Of a stretch of DNA of 36,183 bases, positions 1 to 8,300 are shown piece after piece. The position numbers and the translations under genes are program-made. Every line of letters starts with the position of its first letter. Position 1 is the first letter of the stretch. The notes below the pieces were generated by a model that did no database searches, had not been told where the DNA came from, and worked only from the letters and a program-made list of their open reading frames with translations. Origin of the DNA: Candidatus Omnitrophota bacterium (GTDB lineage Bacteria > Omnitrophota > Omnitrophia > Omnitrophales > Aquincolibacteriaceae). The stretch lies in contig CAIOAT010000034.1 in the NCBI GenBank assembly GCA_903856085.1, positions 1 to 36,183 of the forward strand, given 5' to 3'.

Positions 1-234
1 GGGAGATTATTTACGGGAACTCACGGGAACGGAATATTAGGCGCAACCGGAAATGCCACAGGCGCTGAAGTTTCCACTTGGCCCGGCACCAGCGCGCTTG
101 GCTCGGGCTTTCGCGGCGGTAATTGGACCTATGGTACATCGTACGCCCGTGTCTCGGACCGTAACATCGCGGCTAACACGGATTACGTTCGGAACATCGG
201 TAACGGCGGCCGTTGTGCGAGGACTTCCCCTTAG
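1..234 (+). CDS. DGR target protein, C-type-lectin/FGE-like C-terminus (5' end outside window)
   Basis: This frame is open from base 1 to a TAG at 232-234 and gives 77 residues; the start lies upstream of the window. The visible end carries GSGFRGGNW, then a segment rich in S, R and N, and closes with GGRCARTSP. That pattern (GxRGGxW ... R ... GxRCAR) is typical of the formylglycine-generating-enzyme-like C-type lectin fold used by diversity-generating retroelement (DGR) targets. Bases 98-226 form the variable repeat. Eleven residues differ from what the template at 889-1017 would encode: nine template Asn codons became T, Y, Y, I, D, Y, V, I and G, one Asp became Gly and one Lys became Arg. 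The protein is probably a ligand-binding or surface protein with a diversified binding face. Its N-terminal domains and export signal cannot be seen. Confidence 0.85.
   Translation, partial: GRLFTGTHGNGILGATGNATGAEVSTWPGTSALGSGFRGGNWTYGTSYARVSDRNIAANTDYVRNIGNGGRCARTSP
98..226 (+). repeat. DGR variable repeat (VR)
   Basis: This 129-bp stretch aligns without gaps to 889-1017 (offset 791). The two differ at 13 positions (128, 130, 134, 142, 167, 181, 184, 187, 188, 197, 199, 200, 221), and the template base is A at all 13. Replacements are six G, six T and one C. The first 23 bases of the template have no A and are unchanged here. The 3' part (201-220) is identical in both copies and would serve as the initiation of mutagenic homology; the first non-adenine mismatch is C227 versus T1018, just past it. 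The repeat ends five codons before the target stop codon, the usual VR position. Confidence 0.95.
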
Positions 235-286
235 TTTTTTGCTCTTTTGATCTTTTAGTTTTGTTTTTTTTAACGTCAGTTCAAGT

Positions 287-301
287 CCCGCCGATGGCGG
301 G
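287..301 (+). other. GC-rich stem-loop between VR gene and avd
   Basis: CCCGCC (287-292) and GGCGGG (296-301) form a perfect 6-bp stem around the loop GAT. It lies about 50 bases after the target stop codon and about 20 before the avd start, preceded by a T-rich run (235-271). It could be the DNA hairpin often found downstream of a VR, although it is farther away than usual, or a structure in the avd leader. No T-tract follows, so it is not a standard terminator. Confidence 0.4.
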
Positions 302-322
302 GCGAAGGAAAAATAAAAATAG

Positions 323-661
323 ATGCAAAAAATAACTCCGGTTGTCGAAAAGCATTACAGGTTGATTCTCTGGATACTTCCCAAAATTGCGAATTTTCCG
401 AAAGACCAGCGGTTTCTGCTGGCGGACCGGATCGAGAGAATTTTGCTTGACATCCTGGAGATGTTGATCGAAGCGGTGTATTCGAAAAATAAAAGGGAGG
501 TCTTGATCAAGGTTAATCTAAAACTGGATGTTTTGCGTTTCATGATGAGGATTGCCAAAGATATGAAGTATGTCAGTTTGCCGGGTTATGATTATTTTTG
601 TCAGCTGACCCTCGAGATCGGCAAAATGGTCGGGGGATGGCTTAAGGCATCTGTTCTTTAA
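323..661 (+). CDS. avd: Avd-like DGR accessory variability determinant (four-helix bundle)
   Basis: This 112-residue basic protein is predicted to be almost entirely alpha-helical, with repeated patterns of hydrophobic and Lys/Arg residues (for example KHYRLILWILPKIANFPK near the start). It fits the Avd / 23S-intervening-sequence four-helix-bundle family in size, composition and position between VR and TR. In known DGRs, Avd forms a barrel-shaped pentamer that binds the reverse transcriptase and the template RNA and is needed for mutagenic homing. A purine-rich GAAGGA at 304-309 lies upstream of the ATG, with AT-rich spacing. The family call rests on sequence pattern plus the DGR context. A stand-alone four-helix-bundle protein of the same superfamily is the main alternative. 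Confidence 0.85.
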   Translation: MQKITPVVEKHYRLILWILPKIANFPKDQRFLLADRIERILLDILEMLIEAVYSKNKREVLIKVNLKLDVLRFMMRIAKDMKYVSLPGYDYFCQLTLEIGKMVGGWLKASVL

Positions 662-675
662 AATAAAAACCAGGA

Positions 676-699
676 TCCTGACGTTTACGGATGTCAGGA
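676..699 (+). other. Stem-loop in the avd-TR interval
   Basis: TCCTGAC (676-682) pairs perfectly with GTCAGGA (693-699) across a 10-base loop, 14 bases after the avd stop codon. The left arm overlaps a 10-bp palindrome, CAGGATCCTG (671-680). In a DGR this interval is transcribed as the 5' part of the template RNA, so the hairpin could be part of its fold. No T-run follows it. Confidence 0.5.
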
Positions 700-742
700 G
701 CGGCCACATGAAAGGGGAAGTCCAGACGCTATTCCTCGATCT

Positions 743-790
743 GTCATTGCGAAGGGGTTTCTTCGGTTTCTTCGACATCTTTGCAATAAC
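743..790 (+). other. Long imperfect stem-loop upstream of TR
   Basis: GTCATTGCGAAG (743-754) pairs with CTTTGCAATAAC (779-790) in 11 of 12 positions, counting one G-T pair. The 24-base interior contains two copies of TTTCTTCG (758-765 and 768-775). No gene of normal size occupies 662-1115. The segment holds this hairpin, the one at 676-699, TR, and the inverted repeat before the reverse transcriptase. A structural role in the template RNA is inferred. An unrelated dispersed hairpin element is the alternative. Confidence 0.45.
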
Positions 791-888
791 GGATGGAAAA
801 AGAGGCGGATATCTGGCGGAGGTTTTTTAACACGAAGCTTCTGCTTGATATGGCGATTAAAGCAAGGTGTAGCGTCGTAAAAGGGTTG

Positions 889-1017
889 TTGGCTCGGGCT
901 TTCGCGGCGGTAATTGGAACAATGATACATCGAACGCCCGTGTCTCGGACCGTAACAACGCGGCTAACACGAATAACAATCGGAACAACAATAACGGCGG
1001 CCGTTGTGCGAAGACTT
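889..1017 (+). repeat. DGR template repeat (TR), non-coding
   Basis: TR is the unchanging copy of the repeat at 98-226. It contains 36 adenines by hand count, concentrated in AAC/AAT triplets in the target frame (912-1000), the arrangement that yields the widest range of residues after A-to-N change. Thirteen of the 36 are altered in VR. TR lies between avd and the reverse transcriptase on the same strand, the classic order. Open frames across it are incidental. Confidence 0.95.
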
Positions 1018-1031
1018 TCCCGGATTGAGTG

Positions 1032-1096
1032 AGCGGGTGAACGGGTAAATGGGTTAACGGGTTGAGCCCGCACACTCGCTAACGCGTTCACCCGCT
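1032..1096 (+). repeat. Inverted-repeat element between TR and reverse transcriptase (element A, copy 1)
   Basis: AGCGGGTGAACG (1032-1043) and CGTTCACCCGCT (1085-1096) are a perfect 12-bp inverted repeat enclosing 41 bases. A smaller hairpin sits inside (CGGG 1058-1061 with CCCG 1067-1070). The left 29 bases match 21802-21830 at 27 positions, so this is one copy of a dispersed element. Here it begins 14 bases after TR and ends 19 bases before the reverse transcriptase ATG. In studied DGRs, RNA just 3' of TR helps prime cDNA synthesis, so it may have been taken up for that role. Confidence 0.75.
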
Positions 1097-1115
1097 AACC
1101 GATAGGTGAAAATCG

Positions 1116-2183
1116 ATGAAAAAGATCAGCAACGTTTATCATGAGATTATTTCAAAAGAGAACCTTTATCGCTCGGCGCATCTGGCCGCCCGTGGCAGGC
1201 GCTATGGGGACGCGGTGGCTGATTTTAACTTTAACCTTGAAGAAGAGATGGGGACATTGCATAGAGAATTGGCGGATAAAACCTATCGCCACGGAAAATA
1301 TCGTATGTTTACCATCTACGACCCCAAACAACGGAATATCGCTGCCGCGCCTTTCAGGGACAGGGTCGTGCATCACGCCGTGCATGATGTGATCGAACCG
1401 TTCATTGATAAAACTTTTATCCACGATTCCTATGCTTGCCGGAAAGGCAAAGGGACGCATATCGCCGTGGACAGGACGCAAAGCTTCCTGCGAGCCAACC
1501 GGTTTTGCTTGCACGGCGACGTGAAAAAGTATTTCCCTTCCATCGACCACGGCGTGCTTAAAGAAATACTCGCGAAAAGAACGACAGATAAGGATCTCTT
1601 ATGGCTTACCAACGGGATCATTGATTCGGCAAGGCAAGTCATGGATACTTCGGACCCTTGCGATGGCGGCGGCAAGGGTTTACCCATCGGCAGTCTGACG
1701 AGCCAGTTCTTCGCGAACCTTTATCTGAATGAACTGGATTATTTTGTTAAATTTGATTTGCGCCGGCGTTATTATCTCCGCTACATGGACGATTTTCTTC
1801 TTTTTGGTAATGACAAAGAGGATTTGTTCGAGGTTAAAATCAAGATAAGGGATTTCTTGAAAAACAAACTTGCTCTCGATCTCCACGAAGGCAAGTCGCA
1901 GGTTTATAAGACCCGAAACGGGATCAAATTCCTGGGGTTCAGGATCTATGAAGATCATAGAAGGCTCGCGTCGGATAATGTGAAGCGGTTCAAAAAGCGG
2001 CTTAAAAGGTTCGCTTATGACGCTGAAAACGGCAGGATCGACGCGGAAAAAATAAGCGATTCCGTCCGTTGCTGGGCGGCGCATAGTCGGTATGCCGATA
2101 CAGGTGGCTTGCGACACAGGACAAGTGACGGTTTAGCGCATAGTCGACTGAAGAGCCTGCTTGTGAATGTCTTGTTGAATTGA
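1116..2183 (+). CDS. DGR-type reverse transcriptase
   Basis: This 355-residue protein has the ordered motifs of group-II-intron-like/DGR reverse transcriptases: HGDVKKYFPSIDH at about residues 133-145 (first catalytic Asp), LPIGSLTSQFFANLYL at about 190-205, the catalytic YMDD box in LRYMDDFLLFG at about 222-232, and IKFLGFRIY at about 270-278. The SQ within the IGSLTSQ segment is characteristic of DGR enzymes. It lacks maturase and endonuclease domains, and its length is normal for the family. It would copy the TR RNA while misincorporating opposite adenines, together with Avd. AGGTGA (1104-1109) sits six bases before the ATG. The C-terminal end contains an in-frame direct repeat of GCGCATAGTCG (2079-2089 and 2136-2146). 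An ordinary retron or intron RT is unlikely given the TR/VR pair. Confidence 0.95.
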   Translation: MKKISNVYHEIISKENLYRSAHLAARGRRYGDAVADFNFNLEEEMGTLHRELADKTYRHGKYRMFTIYDPKQRNIAAAPFRDRVVHHAVHDVIEPFIDKTFIHDSYACRKGKGTHIAVDRTQSFLRANRFCLHGDVKKYFPSIDHGVLKEILAKRTTDKDLLWLTNGIIDSARQVMDTSDPCDGGGKGLPIGSLTSQFFANLYLNELDYFVKFDLRRRYYLRYMDDFLLFGNDKEDLFEVKIKIRDFLKNKLALDLHEGKSQVYKTRNGIKFLGFRIYEDHRRLASDNVKRFKKRLKRFAYDAENGRIDAEKISDSVRCWAAHSRYADTGGLRHRTSDGLAHSRLKSLLVNVLLN

Positions 2184-2197
2184 AAAAAACCGGGTGT

Positions 2198-2236
2198 TTG
2201 ACACAATCTTGACAAGCACTTGACTTCGGTATGACA
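2198..2236 (+). promoter_or_regulatory. Direct repeats spaced by 11 bp upstream of the giant gene
   Basis: TTGAC begins at 2198, 2209 and 2220, and a related TGACA begins at 2232, so the units recur about once per helical turn. The block lies 15 bases after the reverse transcriptase stop codon and about 100 bases before the giant gene. Eleven-bp direct repeats are typical binding sites of OmpR/PhoB-type regulators. The TTGACA units could also be sigma-70 -35 boxes, but no convincing -10 box is seen at 16-18 bp. Function is inferred. Confidence 0.35.
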
Positions 2237-2285
2237 ACTTTTTGGGTGGAGTAAGGGATACTTGTTGTAGGGACAGCATGAACGG

Positions 2286-2321
2286 AGTGTCAGAGCATCA
2301 AAGTGTCAAAGCTATGACACT
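2286..2321 (+). repeat. AGTGTCA inverted-repeat element (element C, copy 1)
   Basis: AGTGTCA recurs at 2286-2292 and 2302-2308, and the second copy pairs with TGACACT at 2315-2321 across a six-base loop. The element ends just before the AAGAAGG ribosome-binding site (about 2325-2331) of the giant gene. The same units recur in the spacer after that gene (16657-16731). Confidence 0.55.
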
Positions 2322-2338
2322 AAAAAGAAGGTGTTACG

Positions 2339-5300
2339 ATGAAACGAATGAAGTTCGCGATTCTAACGATGGCGCTTGTGATGACAGCGCTCGCGGTGCC
2401 AGCGTACGCCGAATACACAGGAGGTATCGCGTCCGGGTGGTCTTACATGGAGGCGTCGCGGTCGGTAAAGCTGATAAGAGCAGGCATGACGATATCGGCA
2501 ATATCGAGGTCGACGAATGTCGTCTCGGTCACGTTGACGGGCGCCTACCCGAACAGCAACCTGAAAACAGGACAGAGGATTGTGATATCGGGCGTGACGG
2601 GTTTTAACGGTCTTTTTACGATCACCGCCGTGACCGACCAGCTTCATTTTAGCTACGCCGAAACCGCGGCGAATGCGTCCGGGACAACGGATGGCAGTTC
2701 GATCGCGGGAGGCGACTATACTTCGCTTGTGTCTTGGGAAGCCGCGGAGGGAGGGGATCTTGTCTCGATCGGTAAGGTTGCTATAGCCGAATGTTACAAT
2801 GATTGGGCGGGCGGGCTTGCCGAGAATCTCATCATCATGGGAAACACGACCGATGCCTATCACTATCTTGAGGTTACCGTTCCGGCTAGCGAGCGCAACA
2901 ACGGAACCCCGGGAACCGGCTTTCAAATCTCCGGATATCTTACCCTGGCAGATAACGAAAACGTGCACCTCACGTATCTCGAGGTGACTGGCATGACCTC
3001 CGTAACAGCCGGGACGATAACAGAACAGGGCAGTTTATATACGGGCGGCCTCTCGGTCGCGCCCGCCGCGACCATCAACATCGTAGGCGCTTCTTCGCAA
3101 TATCGCGGCGGACAAAATGCCGGCTGGACTTACGCAGAGATGTCCGATACTGCGCTGGACTCGGTAGCGATCGATGCTATGAAGATCATCCGAGCAGGCC
3201 AGACGATATCGGCGATATCGAGGTCGGCGAACGTCGTCTCGGTCACGTTGGCGGCTGCCTACCCGAACAACAACCTGAAAGTCGGGCAGAAGATAACGAT
3301 CAACACGGGTTCGGGCGGGACCGCGTCCTTTAACGGGACGTTTGTCATCGCTTCAGTAACCAGCCAAGCCCTCTTCAGCTACGCACAGACTGGTGTCGGT
3401 GTGGCGGGGACCCTCGGGACAAGCCCTTGGGCCGGGGGAGATTATGCCACTTTGAGTGGTTGGGAGACCGCCGAAGGAGGCGACCTCGTCTCGGGGAACA
3501 GGCGTGCGACCGCCGAATGTTACAACGATTGGGGAGCGGGCGGCCTCTCCGACAATCTCACTCTCTCCGGCAATACGACTGACGCGACGCGTTATTTAAG
3601 GATCTCCGTGCCGCCAAGCGAACGGCATAACGGGACGACCGGAACGGGTTTTAAACTCGCCGGCACGCTGACTGTCTCAGACAGCGGATACGTAACGGTC
3701 GAATATCTTGAGGTGAGCGGCCTGACCACGATTTCGGCCGGAACGCTTACCGATTTTGGCTCGCTCTATACAGGGGGATTGTCAGCCGCTTCGGGCGTGA
3801 CTCTCAATCTCGGAGGTTCGGGCTTTACCAATTGGGGAACGGTGACTTTGAATGCCGCGTCCACCGTTGTCTATACGGGCCGGATAGATAATTCCCGATC
3901 CACCGTCACCCTGATCAATGCTCCTCACGGAAATATTACGTTGAACTATCCTTACGGGACCTTCAACCTTCCGGCCAATTTTACGATCAACGGAAATCTC
4001 GTCATAAACGCTCTTACCACTTTGGATGTGAGGAGCTTGAACCAGGCCTCCACTTATAACATTGCCTGCGCGGGCAATTGGACGAATAACGGGACATTCA
4101 TCTACTCCATAGGCACGGTCACTTTAACAAGCGGTGGCAACCACGCCCTATCCGGTTCCAATACCTTCTATAAATTAACGTGCGATATTTCCGGCGACAC
4201 CACGGGACGGATGCTCACATTCGCCGCCGGCACGACGCAGACGATCGTCTCGGGCGGGACGCTCACGCTGAAAGGCGGCTCAGGCAAGGTCCTGACCATT
4301 GCTTCGAGCGCTTCGAGTGCCGCTTACCTGATCGTAAACAGCGCAGCAACCGCAGTCATGGGCTACTTGAGCGTAAGCTATAACGACGCTTCGGGCGGGA
4401 AGTTGTTAGCTCCCACGAATTCAAGCAGCGGCGACGGTGGAAATAATGTGAACTGGAACTTTGACGCCGCAAACACGACCCGCTGGTTAGGCGGCACTTC
4501 GACGGCCTGGGCCACAGCTGCGAATTGGTCGGCCGGTAGTCCGGATGCTACAAAAACCGCGGTCATCGACGGAGCTGGAACCTATCAGCCCACAGTGTCG
4601 AGTCCTGCCAGCGCCAAAGCTGTTTACGTGAGCGGTTCGTCCACGCTTACACTCAACGCTCTTTTGACCACGGCAGGCGTCGTGCAGTTAAATACCGGCG
4701 CCACGATCGACGCCTCGGGCGCCAGCGGGGCCGTCACGGTCGGCGGCAATTACACTCAAAGCGGCGGCACCTTCACCGGGGGAGCTACGAATTGCACGTT
4801 TAACGGAAATTTTACAAAGGCAGGCGGCACGTTTACGGCTCCGACCACGGCGACATTCACGGGCGCGGCATCTGCTCTGACAGCCAACGGCCAGACATTT
4901 AACGCCATGACCGTCAATAAGAATGACGGAGCAATCTTCACCGTAGTCAGCGGCACCACGATTACGGCGAACGGGGCGCTGACTCTTACGGACGGTTCGC
5001 TCAATACCGGCACCGTGAATGCCAAAGGCGCGGTTTCGGTCGCTTCCACGTTTGACGGCGGCACGGCAAATTTAATTTTAAATAGCGCAGGCGCGCAGAC
5101 AGTGACGCTTGGCGCGGGCAGCGCGTTGCCCAACGTCACGTTTAATAATTCCAATCTCAGCGTGACGCCGGCCGGAAGTTTATCCTTTTACAGTCTCACA
5201 TTGACCTCAGGGACTTATTACTCCAGCTCTTATACGACCACGATCACCAGCGGGGATTTTACCGTGAACGGCGGAACGTTTGACGAAGGCACAGGCACGG

Positions 5301-8300
5301 TCGCGTTCACCGGTGCCGGTGCCAATCAGACCCTTACCGCCGATGCAGAGGTATTTAATAATCTTAGCTCCAACAAGCCGGGTTATGCTCTGATCATCGC
5401 CGGCGGTACAAGCGTTACCACCCACGGGACATTGACGCTAACGGACGGTTTACTCAATACTGGCACCGTCAATGCCCAAGGTCCAGTCTCGGTCGTTTCC
5501 ACGTTTGACGGCGGCACGGCGGCGATTACACTTTCCGGTACTGCTGACCAAGCCATCACTTTGGGCATGGCGACGCCTTTTACCGGTGCTCTTACGGTCA
5601 ATAAAGATTCCGGCACAGTCACGAGTGCCGGCGCATGGACCATCCCCGGTGCGGTGGCCATCACAAAGGGCGTGTTGTCGCTTGGGGGTGATACCACATT
5701 CCAGGATAACGTCACCATCGCCTCCGGAGGGACGCTTTCCGCGACGACGGGCGGGAAGACGATCCGGTTCAAGCAAGTCAAAACACTGACTGTCAATTCC
5801 GGCGGCACGCTCAATCTCTACGGCGCTGCAGGAAGTCTCCTCACGCTCACCAATAACACCGGCGATGGCGTGAACAAATGGAAGATCAACGCAGCGTCTG
5901 GCAGTGTTTACAATATCGATTATGTCAGCGCTTTTTATTCGGACGCTTCGACCTATCCGAAAATTTATACCAGCGCGCAGTCGACGGTAGACGCGAGCTG
6001 TGTCAACTGGGACAGGACTAATTCCACCTGGACATGGGTCGGCGGCGCGTCCGGTGCCACTACGGACTGGAATACGCCTACGAACTGGAGCCCTCAATCG
6101 GTGCCCGGAGCCGGTGCGGATGTGAGCATCCCGCTCACGACCTATAAGCCGGTGCTTTCCGTTTCGACCTCCATAAAATCGCTCACGATTGATGGTGCAG
6201 GGGTGAATCTTACCACGAACGCGGGGGCCAACCTCACGGTGACCGGGAACGTGACTCTGACAAACGGAGGCGAGCTGAAACTCAATTCCACGACATTCAC
6301 TTGCGGCGGGAACGCGAACTTCAGCGCGGGGACGCTCACCGAAGACACGTCCACGATCGTGATGAACTCAGGTGGTGCGGCGACATTGACGCTGGACGGC
6401 GACGCGACGGTGAATAATTTTACGTGGAGCGGCGCGGGCACTCTGAATTTCGGCGCGGCGAATGTGACGGTGACCGGCGTCTGGACGCAATCGTCAGGCA
6501 CGGTGAATGCACCGAGCGGGACGCTGACTTTTACCACGAGTAACTTTACGCGCTCCGGCGGCGTGTTCAACGCCGGTACCGGGACGGTCGCGTTTACCGG
6601 AAGCGGCGCCGGCCAGTCCATCACGGCCGATACGCAGGTTTTTAATCACCTTCGCTCCGACAAGAATGGTTACAGTCTGACCGTTACCGGCGGCACCAGC
6701 ATTGAAGTGGACGGGACATTGACACTGACCGATGGAACGCTTGATACCGGTACAGTGAACGCGAAAGGCACGGTCGCGGCTGCTTCCACATTTGATGGAG
6801 GAACAGCAGCCCTGATTTTGAATGGCTCAGGCGCGCAAACCTTTACGCTTGCCGCGGGAAGCGCACTGCCCAACGTCACGTTCAATAACGCCAATCTTAA
6901 TGTGACGCCGGCCGGAAGTTTGTCCTTCTACGGGCTTACGTTGACTGCGGGCACTTATCACTGTAGTTCTTACACAACGACGATCACGGGCGGGGATTTT
7001 AACGTGAACGGCGGCACGTTTGACGAGGGTACAGGCACGGTCGCGTTTACCGGGGCCGGTGCCAATCAGACGATCACCGCTGATGCTGAGGTATTTAATA
7101 ACCTTAGCTCCAACAAACCGGGTTATGCCCTGATCGTTGCCGGCGGCACCAGCATTATCACCAACGGGACCTTGATGTTGACGGATGGTTCTCTCAATAC
7201 CGGATTGCTCTACGCCAAAGGGGCGGTCTCGGTCGCTTCCACGTTTGATGGCGGCACGGCGGCGATCACTCTTTCCGGTACGGGCGCCCAGGCCATCACG
7301 CTCGGAGGCGGCACATTCCCGAACGGCGCTTTCACGATCAACAAGACCTCCGGCACTGCTACCTCCAGTGGCGCGTGGACGATCCCCGGGACGACGACGG
7401 TGACGCAAGGTGCTCTTTCGACCGGCGCGGCGACGACTTTTACCGGCGCGGTCTCGGTTGCATCGGTGGGAACGCTTTCCGCCTTAAGCGATGGTACTTT
7501 CAGCAGTACCGTGGCAGTTGCTTCCGGCGGCTCTTTCTCCGTTGCGGGCAATGCTATTTTTGGAGATATGGTCAACTCAGCGGGCGTATCTTCGATCCAG
7601 GGCACTGCCGCTTTCAATAATGCCGTGACTTGCAGCGGCGCGCTTTCGGTTACCGGGGATGCGACCTTCAGCAATACGGTCGGCGGCGCGGGTGCGCTCT
7701 CGTTTGCCGGCAACACTACGTTTAACGATGCCGTGACGATTGCGTCGGGTGGTATCTTTTCGCACACCACCGGCGGCAAGACGCTTAAATTCAAGGAAAA
7801 TAAAGCTGTGAATATCCAATCTGGCGCGACTCTTACATTGAGGGGCGCGTCGACCAGCAATTTGCTGACCGTGGATCGCACCGGCAGTTCGGGACAGTGG
7901 AGTTTGACGATGAACGGCGGCTACGAGTTTTCTTATCTCAACGTAAAAAACTCACTTGCCTCAACCGATGTCTATGCCACAAGCTCCACGGACGGATTGA
8001 ATAATAACGTTAAGTGGCATTTCGTGGACCTGGTGACCTGGAATGGAAGCAGTTCCACGGACTGGGGGACCAAGGCCAACTGGACTCCTGCGGTTGTTCC
8101 CGGCGCGGGGACGGATGTTGTGATCCCGAGTACCGGGACCAAGCCCACGCTTGGAGTGGCGGCGACGATCAAGTCGCTCAACCTTTCTCAAGCGGGAAGC
8201 CAGCTCACTTTGGGTGCGAACCTTACGGTGCTCGGCGATATCACGAACGTTGGAACACTTTTACCGCAGTTGTATACGCTCACCTGCGGTGGAAATTTTG

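Noticed and set aside
235-271. T-rich run after the target gene as an intrinsic terminator
   Set aside because: No stem precedes the T-run; the only nearby hairpin (287-301) follows it.
793-1032. Open frame across TR resembling a short protein
   Set aside because: TR is non-coding in DGRs; the frame simply mirrors an out-of-frame reading of VR (53-250) and has no independent support.
2079-2146. In-frame direct repeat GCGCATAGTCG at the end of the reverse transcriptase as a possible second VR
   Set aside because: Only 11 bases match and there is no adenine-biased divergence.
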